NCBI RefSeq assembly: GCF_042685265.1
Contig: NZ_JBHUMX010000013.1
Length of the DNA: 64,000 nucleotides
Source: Oceanobacillus_B kapialis
GTDB taxonomy: Bacteria > Bacillota > Bacilli > Bacillales > Amphibacillaceae
Direction: 5' to 3' (one strand)
Of this stretch, positions 8,687-16,751 are shown one piece after another. Each line of letters opens with the position of its first letter. Positions within the stretch are counted from its first letter, which is position 1. Both the position numbers and the translations under genes were made by a program. The notes under the pieces were generated by a model. It worked only from the letters and a program-made list of their open reading frames with translations. It had not been told where the DNA came from and ran no database searches.

Positions 8687-9373
8687 TTAATCTCCGCTTT
8701 GCAAAACCATTCCATCACTCATTTTGATGACATAGTCAACATATGAAAGCATTTCTTCATCATGGGTAACGATTAATGTAGTAATATTTAACGTTTTAGT
8801 TAAATCTCTAAGTAACGACATTATATCTTTAGACCTCTTTGAATCTAAACTTGCAGTTGGTTCATCTGCGAAGAGGACTTTAGGTTCATGAATTATGGCA
8901 CGAGCAAGGGCAACCCGTTGTTTTTCTCCACCTGACAATGAAGGTGGGTAAGCATTTTTCCTATGGTCCATTTCAACTAATTGTAGAATTTTATTAACTT
9001 CTGCTTTTCCTGCCTGTTTACTTAATTTTGAACCAGAAACATCTAGCATTAGCATTAGTTGTTCTTCAACTGTGAGAAAAGGAACAAGGTGAGCAAATTG
9101 AAAAACAAAACCAAATTTACTTGCTCGTATCTTTCGCACCTGTTCAGAACTCATAGAAGTCATATTATTACCATCGAATATAACTTGCCCTTTTGATGCA
9201 GGTTGTAGACCTGCAGCTATTGTAAGGAGTGTACTTTTTCCAGAACCTGATGCACCCACTAATGCTGTTACTTCTCCTTCGTTAAGCGAAAGGTTAATTC
9301 CTTTTAGTATTTCTTCCTCTATTTCACCATTAGTAAATGTTTTCCTTACTTCTTCAAGTGTAAATATTTTCAT
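8687..9373 (-). CDS. hrtA: Haem-efflux ABC transporter ATPase (HrtA-like)
   Basis: A 228-residue LolD/MacB-type ATPase. It has Walker A GASGSGKST, Q-loop FGFVFQFAHLVPF, signature LSGGEKQRVALARA, Walker B VLFADEPTASLD and the switch histidine in VTHDEEM. FQFAHLVPF closely resembles the HrtA Q-loop region. I chose the ATG at 9373 because AAGGAGAGG precedes it; the longer frame begins inside hrtB. The hrtB stop and this start are separated by one base (TAATATG), so the pair is coupled. The ATPase would power removal of haem from the membrane with HrtB. Confidence 0.87.
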   Translation of the reverse strand: MKIFTLEEVRKTFTNGEIEEEILKGINLSLNEGEVTALVGASGSGKSTLLTIAAGLQPASKGQVIFDGNNMTSMSSEQVRKIRASKFGFVFQFAHLVPFLTVEEQLMLMLDVSGSKLSKQAGKAEVNKILQLVEMDHRKNAYPPSLSGGEKQRVALARAIIHEPKVLFADEPTASLDSKRSKDIMSLLRDLTKTLNITTLIVTHDEEMLSYVDYVIKMSDGMVLQSGD

Positions 9374-9374
9374 A

Positions 9375-10409
9375 TTAAGCCTCTCCTTGTTGTATTGCTT
9401 GTAAGGGTTCGATTTTTTTAATTTGTATACCTGAAAGTGTAGCTCCAATAAAACCGATAATTAGGAATACTATAGATAATTGTGCTGTTATTTTAAAGGT
9501 TAAATGGAATGGCATTCCTTCAGGTGCAATCATATTAAAAACTTGGCTGAGTGAAATAGATATAATAAGTGCAATTATTGTAATAAAGAGCATTTGTGTC
9601 CAGATCATTTTGAATAATTTGCTTGTCTTTATACCAATTGCTTTTAAAATACCGTATAAACCAATTTTTTGAACGTTCATCATGTAGAAAAAGATAGCAA
9701 ATAACATTCCACTAATGATAACTAAAAACCAGACAATCATATTTAAAGACATTTGTTCTGCATTATAACTTGGAATTGTATTGAGAAAATCTTCATTTGA
9801 AAATGATTGTAATCCCGTGAATTCTTTAGAAGAATCTTCCCCTGGGATGAAAACTAATTGCATTTCTTTAACTCTAAATATTTCCTTGTAATTTTCCATA
9901 TTGATATAAGCAACGGGGCTATGACTATATTTCTTTTGATCAACAAAATCTTTTACAATAAATTCGCCACTAAATTGATTATTCGTTAAGGTATCTCCAA
10001 CTTTTATACCTTTATCCTTCAATGAACTATCTAATATAACTTCTCCTTGCTTAACATTTTTAAATAACTTTGAATCAGAAGATGTAACAAAAGCCACACC
10101 TTGTTGTTTATCATCCTTGTCATTTAGAAAACCCATTTGAATAGAAAATGCTACAGCATCTTTTTGTTTATTTAATATCTCTTTTTGTATATCACTGTCT
10201 ATTTTTGATAGGTTATAAGTTTCCTCAGCGTCTTTATTCATATAAAATTGCCCTTTTGGTAAATCTTTAATGAGGGCAGCATTGTCTTGCGATAATCCAT
10301 TTGCCAAACCAGATATTATAAATGTTAATAAACTAACGAGAAAGACAATTGAACCTAAAATCAAAAATCTTACTTTATTTTTCTTGATTTCTTTCCAAGC
10401 AATGTTCAT
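9375..10409 (-). CDS. hrtB: Haem-efflux ABC transporter permease (HrtB-like)
   Basis: A 344-residue FtsX/MacB-type permease. One N-terminal membrane helix (about 12-34) is followed by an extracytoplasmic domain of about 180 residues and three C-terminal helices (about 222-245, 270-292, 305-328). The ending KIEPLQAIQQGEA matches the family's conserved tail. Length and layout agree with HrtB (about 350 residues). It is the first gene of a minus-strand operon, with an HssR-type direct repeat 49-68 bases before its start. A good AGGAGG-like site (GGGAGGAAT) precedes the ATG. Confidence 0.87.
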   Translation of the reverse strand: MNIAWKEIKKNKVRFLILGSIVFLVSLLTFIISGLANGLSQDNAALIKDLPKGQFYMNKDAEETYNLSKIDSDIQKEILNKQKDAVAFSIQMGFLNDKDDKQQGVAFVTSSDSKLFKNVKQGEVILDSSLKDKGIKVGDTLTNNQFSGEFIVKDFVDQKKYSHSPVAYINMENYKEIFRVKEMQLVFIPGEDSSKEFTGLQSFSNEDFLNTIPSYNAEQMSLNMIVWFLVIISGMLFAIFFYMMNVQKIGLYGILKAIGIKTSKLFKMIWTQMLFITIIALIISISLSQVFNMIAPEGMPFHLTFKITAQLSIVFLIIGFIGATLSGIQIKKIEPLQAIQQGEA

Positions 10410-10457
10410 CTTTTAATTCCTCCCAAACTCTTTTTAACATCCTTAGTTTATGTCTCG

Positions 10458-10477
10458 AATATGAACGGAAGATGAAC
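10458..10477 (-). promoter_or_regulatory. HssR-type direct repeat before hrtB
   Basis: The minus strand reads GTTCATCTTCC-GTTCATATT, two GTTCAT half-sites with an 11-base period. A -10-like TAAACT follows after seven bases. It nearly equals the copy at 6379-6398, which supports a two-member local regulon. Confidence 0.8.
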
Positions 10478-11397
10478 AGGAAATTACATTTAATGTGGAG
10501 TAGAAATGAAGTTGAATGAACAATGAGTAGTTAATAGGGCCAAGATTATCACTTATGTGCAGAAAATCGTGATGATTTTAACAATGATGGACATTTCTGT
10601 TACGTAGTTTGAAAATAATTGTGAATTAAATACTTAAACAGATGAGGGCTTTTTGTGGTACAAAGTTTATCCTTTATTACACAAGATCTTTTAGTGCGCA
10701 GTGCAGAGAGGAAAACCTTATAGAAGATTAACTAAACAAGGAATACAAAGAGAAATAGAAATAATCGCGATTAGAGCAGGATTGTAAGACAAAGTTAGTC
10801 TACCTGTTTTAAGCCATACTTTTACAACATTAACATTAAATAATTGAGCTGAACTTTTAGTAATTCAAGAATTTTTGGGTCAGCATTCGCCGGATACCAC
10901 ACTTAGGAAAAAACTCACGATAGAAAACGTGAGCAACATAAAGGATATCTTATTCCCCATAAGAGTATTGTCATTAGACCGATACTGTACCCCAGGAGTC
11001 TTCACTTTTAAATGATTTTTGAGAAAGGATGTACTTAATAACGGGCAGATTAGTTGCAGAGGGAATATTATTTTTATACATTTTATAGGGAGCAGTTATG
11101 GTTGTTTGCTTGTAAAATTTTGAATTAATTAGGTTTAGTATTGTTGTATTCTGTATGTCCCCTTTTTTAAACAGTCATGTAGATTTAGCACTTCTCTTTT
11201 TGCTTTACTGAATGGATTTATTACAATCGGTGTAGGAAACAGTGTAATTAAGGATGAAGATGATCAAATAATAATGATTAGCTGAAGTTCCTTGAATTGT
11301 TGTGACGTTAAGAGCTATTTAGAAGTGTGAAGATTCCACATTCAAACTATGTTAGAACTAGTTGTGGTGTTCTTCTTCCTTGATATAATTTTCAGGG
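10478..11397. other. Intergenic stretch with eroded coding traces
   Basis: About 0.9 kb between the divergent haem and sulfur clusters. Short frames such as one near 10705-10785 (RGKPYRRLTKQGIQREIE) and one near 11190-11270 lack starts and are broken by stops, so I see only decayed coding sequence. No repeat or RNA gene recognised. Confidence 0.4.
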
Positions 11398-11424
11398 TTG
11401 ACATTATACCCCCTTGGGTATAAT
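11398..11424 (+). promoter_or_regulatory. Promoter with CstR-type operator (operator 1)
   Basis: TTGACA at 11398 and TATAAT at 11419 flank a 16-bp palindrome, ATACCC-CCTT-GGGTAT (11406-11421), which overlaps the -10. ATACCC/GGGTAT half-sites with a 4-base centre fit CsoR/CstR-family operators. The repressor gene lies 400 bases downstream in the same unit, which suggests autoregulation. Confidence 0.75.
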
Positions 11425-11461
11425 ATGTAGTCATACTGTTATTATGAAGTGGGGGAAATTA

Positions 11462-11803
11462 ATGACTATAGCAATTGTAATTTTAATCTCATTTTTTCCC
11501 TTGAAGTTTCTGTATCGCAGATATGTCCCTGTACGGGGAGTTTGGAAAATAGAATTAAGTGAAGTTGCTGTAAAGCACGACTCGCGGGTCACAATAGTCG
11601 ACACACGGAGTTATCAGACATCATTCAAGAATGCAATAGAGCAAGCTTACTGTTTGCCTCTAGCATATCTGAACAGACACTTTCGATATATTCCTAATAA
11701 AGATGTCATTATAGTGGCATCAGATTATGATGATAAGAATCTCAGTATCCGTTTATTGAAGCGAAAAGGCATCCAGGTTGTCGGATACTACCTAATAAGA
11801 TAA
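11462..11803 (+). CDS. Membrane-anchored rhodanese-like protein
   Basis: I chose the ATG at 11462, which follows TGGGGGA; an earlier frame opening at 11414 would start inside the operator. The product is 113 residues, with one N-terminal membrane segment and then a rhodanese-fold domain (RVTIVDTRSYQTSFKNAIEQA). The usual active-site cysteine loop is replaced by VIIVASDYDDKN, so sulfur transfer through a cysteine looks impossible. It is probably a non-catalytic binding domain. It lies 19 bases before cstR under the same CstR-type operator. Confidence 0.65.
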   Translation: MTIAIVILISFFPLKFLYRRYVPVRGVWKIELSEVAVKHDSRVTIVDTRSYQTSFKNAIEQAYCLPLAYLNRHFRYIPNKDVIIVASDYDDKNLSIRLLKRKGIQVVGYYLIR

Positions 11804-11822
11804 AGAAAGGAGCAATTGCTTT

Positions 11823-12083
11823 ATGAAATACGATGACCAAGTCAAAAATAGAATGAAACGTATTGAAGGACAAGTTAGAGGTTTGTTAAAGATGATGGAA
11901 GAAGATAAAGAATGCCGTGATGTGGTTACACAGATGTCTGCAGTACGAAATGCTATGGATCGGACTATTGCATTAATAGTTAGTAAAAATTTAGAACAAT
12001 GTATCCGAGAAGAAAAAGAAGCTGGTGAAAGTTCAGAGGACATCATCAAAGAAGCAGTCAACCTGCTCGTTAAAAGTAGATAA
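11823..12083 (+). CDS. cstR: CsoR/CstR-family persulfide-responsive repressor
   Basis: An 86-residue all-helical DUF156 protein. It has the two cysteines of the family (KECRDV, about Cys31, and NLEQC, about Cys60). The copper-binding histidine of CsoR, four residues before the second cysteine, is replaced by Asn. That points to CstR, which senses persulfides through a disulfide or polysulfide link, rather than to a copper sensor. The ending EAVNLLVKSR is almost that of staphylococcal CstR as I recall it. AGAAAGGAG precedes the start. Three operator-like palindromes in this cluster are its probable targets. Confidence 0.87.
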   Translation: MKYDDQVKNRMKRIEGQVRGLLKMMEEDKECRDVVTQMSAVRNAMDRTIALIVSKNLEQCIREEKEAGESSEDIIKEAVNLLVKSR

Positions 12084-12172
12084 ATCATTGATTTGACAAA
12101 TTATTAAAGAATAGTTAACATGTAATTTGGGTTAAGTGAAACATATTAACCCTATTTTTTAAACAAGTTAAT

Positions 12173-12197
12173 ATACCCCTACCGGTATGTGTATAAT
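12173..12197 (+). promoter_or_regulatory. CstR-type operator and promoter (operator 2)
   Basis: ATACCC-CTAC-CGGTAT (12173-12188) has one mismatch from a perfect palindrome and lies directly before a TATAAT -10 (12192-12197). It would control the DsrE-family gene at 12224. Confidence 0.7.
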
Positions 12198-12223
12198 TTA
12201 ATTAAATATAAAGGAGAATGTAT

Positions 12224-12703
12224 ATGCCAGATAAAAAGAAAACTACGATTGTTTTGTTTAGCGGAGATTATGACAAGACAATGGCAGCATACATCATCGC
12301 GAACGGTGCTGCTGCATATGACCATGAAGTAACTATTTTCCACACTTTTTGGGGGTTGAATGCACTTCGTAAGGACAATCAGGTTCCGGTAAAGAAAAAT
12401 TTACTGGAAAAGATGTTCGGAAAGATGATGCCTAGAGGCACAGATAAAATGGGACTTTCAAAAATGAACTATTTAGGTATGGGACCAAAGATGATTAAAC
12501 ATGTAATGAAAAAACACAACGCACTGCCACTTCCTCAATTGGTAGACATGGCGCAGGAGCAGGATGTTAAACTGATTGCTTGCACCATGACAATGGATCT
12601 TCTTGGACTTCAGAAAGAGGAATTGTTGGATGGAATTGAATATGCCGGGGTCGCAGCGTATATAGGTGACTCGGAGGATGGAAATATAACTTTATTTATA
12701 TAA
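12224..12703 (+). CDS. DsrE/DsrF-family sulfur-carrier protein
   Basis: A 159-residue peroxiredoxin-like DsrE/F/H protein. It contains VKLIACTMTMDLLGL with the conserved cysteine at about 125, the expected persulfide-carrying residue. I chose the ATG at 12224, seven bases after AAAGGAG; the ATG six bases earlier lies too close. It sits alone between operators 2 and 3, so it can be expressed apart from the genes downstream. The likely role is accepting or passing sulfane sulfur among the rhodanese and TusA proteins nearby. Confidence 0.82.
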   Translation: MPDKKKTTIVLFSGDYDKTMAAYIIANGAAAYDHEVTIFHTFWGLNALRKDNQVPVKKNLLEKMFGKMMPRGTDKMGLSKMNYLGMGPKMIKHVMKKHNALPLPQLVDMAQEQDVKLIACTMTMDLLGLQKEELLDGIEYAGVAAYIGDSEDGNITLFI

Positions 12704-12721
12704 CATTTTTTAGTTTGATAA

Positions 12722-12740
12722 ATACCCTATAGGGTATAAT
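12722..12740 (+). promoter_or_regulatory. CstR-type operator and promoter (operator 3)
   Basis: ATACCC-TATA-GGGTAT (12722-12737) is a perfect 16-bp palindrome overlapping TATAAT (12735-12740). As in operator 1, the palindrome sits across the spacer and -10. It precedes the main sulfur operon starting at 12765. Confidence 0.8.
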
Positions 12741-12764
12741 AATTATGAATTAGGAGGAACTAGA

Positions 12765-13064
12765 ATGCGTGAAATTTCAGCAGCAGAACTTGCAACAAAA
12801 CTTAAGCTTGGGGAAAAACTAAACATTATTGATGTTCGTGAGGATGAAGAGGTTGCACAGGGGAAAATTCCAGGTGCAGAACACATCCCTCTTGGTCAGC
12901 TTCCGGATCGGCTCAATGAGGTCGACAAAAATAATCATTACTACCTCGTGTGCCGTTCAGGTGGCCGTAGTGGTAAGGCTTGTACCTTTTTGGAGGAACA
13001 AGGTTATGATGTAATCAATATGGCCGGTGGTATGTTGGACTGGAACGATGAGGTTGAAAAATAA
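12765..13064 (+). CDS. Single-domain rhodanese sulfurtransferase
   Basis: A 99-residue rhodanese domain with IIDVREDEEV near the start and the active-site loop VCRSGGRSG (Cys about 66). Rhodaneses move sulfane sulfur via a cysteine persulfide. The start follows TAGGAGGAAC. It is the first gene after operator 3. The next gene (TusA-rhodanese fusion) begins 20 bases after its stop, so they form one operon. Confidence 0.88.
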   Translation: MREISAAELATKLKLGEKLNIIDVREDEEVAQGKIPGAEHIPLGQLPDRLNEVDKNNHYYLVCRSGGRSGKACTFLEEQGYDVINMAGGMLDWNDEVEK

Positions 13065-13083
13065 AAACGAGGAGGATTTTCTG

Positions 13084-13656
13084 ATGAATATTTCAGCAAA
13101 CGAAATTTTGGATGCAAAGGGGCTTGCCTGCCCAATGCCAATTGTTAAAACGAAAAAGACAATCAAAAATCTGCAGCCTGGTGAAGTAATAGAGGTCCAG
13201 GCAACTGACAAAGGTTCCACGGCTGATATAAAGGCTTGGGCGGAAAGTACTGGTCACCAATATCTAGGGACCGTTGAAGACAGCGATGTCCTGAAACATT
13301 ATCTGCGTAAAGCTAGTGATGAAGAAACAAAAAAAGAAACAAAGCATGGCGCCGTTACTGATTTGGAAGAACTTCGCAGGAAGATCGAAGAGGGAGAAGA
13401 TATAGCCGTTCTGGATGTTCGGGAACCTGCAGAGTTTGCTTTCGGTCACATTCCTGGTTCGGTAAATATACCCTTAGGGGATTTAGAAAAACGTTACAGT
13501 GAGTTAAATAAAGATAGAGAAGTACACGTCATTTGCCGTACAGGCAGCAGAAGTGACCTCGCAGCACAAAAGCTGACCGAAAAAGGTTTTCAGGATGTTA
13601 GTAATGTAGTACCTGGTATGGCTGAATGGCAAGGACCAACAAATAAAAACAATTAG
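13084..13656 (+). CDS. TusA-rhodanese fusion sulfurtransferase
   Basis: I chose the ATG at 13084 after GAGGAGG; the longer frame from 13027 overlaps the previous gene. The 190-residue product has an N-terminal TusA domain (1-73), with the persulfide cysteine in GLACPMPIVKTKK. After a charged linker comes a rhodanese domain (about 88-187) with VLDVREPAEF and CRTGSRSD. Combining the two cysteines in one chain allows direct hand-over of sulfur. It is analogous in purpose to the multidomain CstA of the staphylococcal cst operon, although the domain content and order differ. Confidence 0.85.
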   Translation: MNISANEILDAKGLACPMPIVKTKKTIKNLQPGEVIEVQATDKGSTADIKAWAESTGHQYLGTVEDSDVLKHYLRKASDEETKKETKHGAVTDLEELRRKIEEGEDIAVLDVREPAEFAFGHIPGSVNIPLGDLEKRYSELNKDREVHVICRTGSRSDLAAQKLTEKGFQDVSNVVPGMAEWQGPTNKNN

Positions 13657-13668
13657 GAGGAATTTTAA

Positions 13669-14044
13669 ATGGCTAACACTAAAGTTGCAATTATAGCAGC
13701 TATTTGATGCTTATATAGTTTTTAACTTAGAAATAGCAGCAGCCGAGGTAGGCATTTTCTTGATCTTTGAAGGATTGAATCTTATTCATAAAGAAGCACA
13801 CAAGGATTTGCCACTTCCTGAAGGCAAAGAACATTTCAAGGAGGGTTTTGAAAAGACAAATGTTCCTTCTATTGAAGAACTAGTAAGTGTCGCGCAGGAA
13901 ATGGGTATTAAATTAATTGCCTGCCAGATGACCATGGATGTCATGAGTCTGGACAAGGATGTCTTTGTAGACGGAATTGAAGTTGGCGGAGCCGCAACGT
14001 TTATTGAGTATGCAAGAGATGCAGATGTCTCACTGACATTTTAA
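13669..14044 (+). pseudogene. DsrE/DsrF-family gene, frameshifted near its start
   Basis: A good ribosome-binding site (TAGGAGG) and ATG at 13669 start MANTKVAIIAA and then meet TGA at 13705. The frame that continues the family (FDAYIVFNLE, then FEGLNLIHKEAHKDLPLP and IKLIACQMTMDVM) is shifted by one base. Family members usually have a few more residues between IIAA and the following FDAY, so a short deletion around 13700 is likely. A second short loss may lie near 13730. The persulfide cysteine (IACQMT) survives in the 3' part, but a product would have to start at an internal TTG (13760) and would lack the first strand and helix. Probably inactive, or a sequencing error. Confidence 0.7.
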
Positions 14045-14067
14045 TTTTAGAGGAGGGGGAAAACAAA

Positions 14068-15198
14068 ATGGCTAAGACCATAACAACCAATGAATTGGCA
14101 AAAAAAGTTGTTAATCACGAAGAAACTTTGATTCTAGATGTTCGGAATACAGATGAATTTGATAACTGGAAAATTGAAGGCGGAAAGGTTGAGGTTATCA
14201 ATGAACCATATTTCAACCTGCTTGAAGGCATTGAACCTGTAGAAGGTAAATTTAACAAAGACCAGGAAGTTATCGTCGTCTGTGCAAAAGGTGGATCATC
14301 TGAATTTGTAGCGGACCTTTTGGAAGCGTCAGGCTATTCAAATGTATACAGCCTTGAGGGCGGAATGAAAGTATGGAGTGAACACCTTGTACCAGTTAAA
14401 ATCGGTGATCTGAAAGACGGCGGTAGTCTTTATCAGTTTGTTCGGTTGGGTAAAGGTTGCCTATCATACTTTATCGAGTCTAATGGAGAGGCAGCAGTAG
14501 TGGACGTCAACCGTATGATTGAAAACTACGAGGGTTTTGCAGCTGAAAATGGAGTTAAAATCAAGCATACCCTGGATACACATTTGCATGCTGACCATAT
14601 TTCAGGTGGTAGACAGCTGGCCGAAAAGGCAGGGGCAACGTACCATCTTCCACCTAAAGATGCTGTAGAGGTAACGTTTGACTATTCACCACTTGAAGAA
14701 GGTAACAATATTACAGTAGGAAACACGACCATAACAGTACAGCCGATATATTCACCAGGTCACACGATCGGAAGTACATCTTTAATTATTGATGATCAGT
14801 TTCTACTGACAGGTGACATTCTATTTGTTAAATCAATTGGACGACCTGATCTGGCTGGTAAAGCGGAGGACTGGGTAGGCGATTTACGTAATACGCTTTA
14901 CTCACGTTACAAAGAACTATCTGAAAATCTGATTGTCCTTCCAGCACACTATTCATTTGCCGAAGAGTTGGGAAATGACGGAAGCGTGTCAGCAAGACTC
15001 GGTGACCTTTACAACAAGAATGAGGGATTGCAGGTAGAAGATGAGAATGCATTCCGGAAATTGGTAACGGAAAATCTTCCACCACAACCGAATGCTTACC
15101 AGGAAATTCGCGAAACAAACATGGGTAAAATTAACCCTGAAAATGAAAAACAAAGAGAAATGGAAACTGGACCAAACCGTTGTGCGGTTCAGGGATAA
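14068..15198 (+). CDS. Rhodanese-persulfide dioxygenase fusion (CstB/ETHE1-type)
   Basis: A 376-residue protein. The N-terminal rhodanese domain (1-110) has LILDVRNTDEF and the cysteine loop VVCAKGGSSE. A metallo-beta-lactamase-fold domain (about 120-340) follows, with THLHADH (about 171-177), SPGHTIGS and LTGDILF, the iron ligands of persulfide dioxygenases. The reaction expected is persulfide plus oxygen giving sulfite, with the rhodanese moving sulfur to or from thiosulfate. It plays the part of CstB in the staphylococcal cst operon, but here a rhodanese precedes the dioxygenase. A cysteine near the C-terminus (RCAVQG) is a further sulfur-accepting candidate. Confidence 0.87.
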   Translation: MAKTITTNELAKKVVNHEETLILDVRNTDEFDNWKIEGGKVEVINEPYFNLLEGIEPVEGKFNKDQEVIVVCAKGGSSEFVADLLEASGYSNVYSLEGGMKVWSEHLVPVKIGDLKDGGSLYQFVRLGKGCLSYFIESNGEAAVVDVNRMIENYEGFAAENGVKIKHTLDTHLHADHISGGRQLAEKAGATYHLPPKDAVEVTFDYSPLEEGNNITVGNTTITVQPIYSPGHTIGSTSLIIDDQFLLTGDILFVKSIGRPDLAGKAEDWVGDLRNTLYSRYKELSENLIVLPAHYSFAEELGNDGSVSARLGDLYNKNEGLQVEDENAFRKLVTENLPPQPNAYQEIRETNMGKINPENEKQREMETGPNRCAVQG

Positions 15199-15218
15199 TA
15201 ACGAAGGAGGAATTAATA

Positions 15219-15446
15219 ATGGATGTAACAAAAGTTCTGGATGCAAAAGGGTTGGCATGTCCAATGCCTATCGTGAAAACAAAAAAAGCAATGAACGATC
15301 TTAACAGCGGTGACGTGCTTGAAGTCCAAGCAACAGATAAAGGTGCAAAAAGTGACCTTGCAGCATGGGCGAAGTCAGGCGGACATGAACTGCTAAAGGA
15401 TACAGAAGAAGATGACGTACTCAAGTTTTGGATTAAAAAAGGTTAA
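15219..15446 (+). CDS. TusA-family sulfur carrier
   Basis: A 75-residue TusA domain with GLACPMPIVKTKKAM, the cysteine being the sulfur-carrying residue. It is closely similar to the N-terminal domain of the fusion at 13084, suggesting duplication. I chose the ATG at 15219 after GAAGGAGG. It is the last gene before a terminator in the operon that starts at operator 3. Confidence 0.88.
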   Translation: MDVTKVLDAKGLACPMPIVKTKKAMNDLNSGDVLEVQATDKGAKSDLAAWAKSGGHELLKDTEEDDVLKFWIKKG

Positions 15447-15474
15447 AGGAGCCCCACCTATTGTGGGCTCCCTT
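15445..15474 (+). terminator. Terminator after the sulfur operon
   Basis: AAAGGAGCCCCAC/GTGGGCTCCCTTT hairpin with a 5-base loop and a small bulge. The T-run is short, so some read-through into the transporter gene at 15493 is likely. Confidence 0.65.
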
Positions 15475-15492
15475 TATTAGGGGGATCGAGCA

Positions 15493-16278
15493 ATGGAATA
15501 TAATTTAATTTTTATTATTACAATCTTTCTAATTGGGTTTGTTGGTTCCTTCATATCGGGAATGGTTGGGATTGGTGGATCTATCATTAAATATCCAATG
15601 CTGCTTTATATCCCTGCTTTAGTAGGCATTTCTGCATTTTCAGCGCACGAGGTATCAGGTATAAGTGCTGTGCAAGTATTGTTTGCTACTATTGGTGGAG
15701 TTTGGGCGTACCGAAAAGGCGGTTATTTAAATAAAGGACTTATACTTTACATGGGAATCAGTATTTTAATTGGAAGCTTTATTGGTGGCTATGGATCCCA
15801 GTTTATGGTGGATGCAGGGATAAATCTTGTTTACGGTGTACTGGCAACTATTGCTGCCGTGATGATGTTTGTGCCTAAAAAGGGACTGGATGATATACCG
15901 ATGGATCAAGTTTCTTATAATAAGTGGCTTGCAGCGGGGCTTGCACTGCTCGTTGGTATAGGAGCGGGTATTGTAGGTGCAGCTGGGGCATTTATCCTGG
16001 TACCAATCATGCTAATCGTCTTAAAAATACCAACCAGAATGACAATCGCTACATCACTCGCAATTACGTTCATTTCTTCAATTGGTGCAACGACTGGTAA
16101 GCTCCTTACCGGTCAGGTACTATTTATACCGGCAGTAATCATGATTATTGCAAGTCTGATAGCATCACCGCTTGGTGCAAAATTCGGGCAAAAAATAAAC
16201 ACCAAAATACTCCAGTGGGTGTTGGCAATTTTAATTCTCGCCACGGCTATAAAGATATGGTTGGAGATATTGGCCTAA
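15493..16278 (+). CDS. tauE: TauE/SafE-family anion transporter
   Basis: A 261-residue protein with about eight membrane segments and the family's two glycine-rich halves (GFVGSFISGMVGIGGS near the start and VGIGAGIVGAAGAF near residue 155). TauE/SafE proteins are believed to export sulfite or related sulfur anions. A tauE gene also belongs to the staphylococcal cst operon, so removal of sulfite made by the persulfide dioxygenase is the likely job. It lies beyond the hairpin at 15445-15474, with its own GGGGGA site. Confidence 0.82.
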   Translation: MEYNLIFIITIFLIGFVGSFISGMVGIGGSIIKYPMLLYIPALVGISAFSAHEVSGISAVQVLFATIGGVWAYRKGGYLNKGLILYMGISILIGSFIGGYGSQFMVDAGINLVYGVLATIAAVMMFVPKKGLDDIPMDQVSYNKWLAAGLALLVGIGAGIVGAAGAFILVPIMLIVLKIPTRMTIATSLAITFISSIGATTGKLLTGQVLFIPAVIMIIASLIASPLGAKFGQKINTKILQWVLAILILATAIKIWLEILA

Positions 16279-16323
16279 TACTAAAGAGAGTAAGGAAATA
16301 ACATTTAGGGGAGAAGTGCCAAA

Positions 16324-16690
16324 ATGGAATTAATTATACAAGCTGTTATTCTGGCTGTGATTATCTGGTTTTTTATGTATCGTTTCTTACCTGCAAAGGG
16401 GATAACGAATATAACACCTCAAGAAGCAAAGGATAAATTTAAGTAAAAAAATGAAATCCAGTTTTTGGATGTTAGGACACCAGGCGAATACCGTGTTAAT
16501 CATCGTTAAACCATTTAGAAACATTCCGTTGGGACAGTTAGCAGACAGGTCAAAGGATCTTGATAAAAATAAAGAGGTTGTAATGGTTTGTCAAAGTGGA
16601 ATGAGGAGTATGAAGGCAGCTAAAATCCTTAAGAAACAAGGGTTTGAAAAAATTTCTAATGTAAAAGGCGGCATGAGTGCTTGGGTTTAA
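16324..16690 (+). pseudogene. Membrane-anchored rhodanese, broken by a stop and a frameshift
   Basis: An ATG at 16324 starts a membrane segment and linker ending ITPQEAKDKFK, then TAA at 16444. The same frame continues with NEIQFLDVRTPGEYRVNHR, a clear rhodanese. It then needs a one-base shift near 16506 (an extra T) to reach KPFRNIPLGQLADRSKD and the active-site loop VCQSGMRSMKA. The restored gene would encode about 120 residues with its cysteine intact. Two independent lesions make a true pseudogene more likely than a sequencing error. Confidence 0.8.
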
Positions 16691-16751
16691 ATATTTGATG
16701 AAGGGAAAATACCTAAAAAAACCCGTTATTTGGAAAAGGAGATGACTTATT

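Noticed and set aside
11414..11461. N-terminal extension of the rhodanese-like protein
   Set aside because: It would start at TTG within the operator and -10 of its own promoter; ATG at 11462 has the ribosome-binding site.
13027..13083. Longer start for the TusA-rhodanese fusion
   Set aside because: It overlaps the upstream rhodanese gene; the ATG at 13084 has GAGGAGG and starts the TusA domain.
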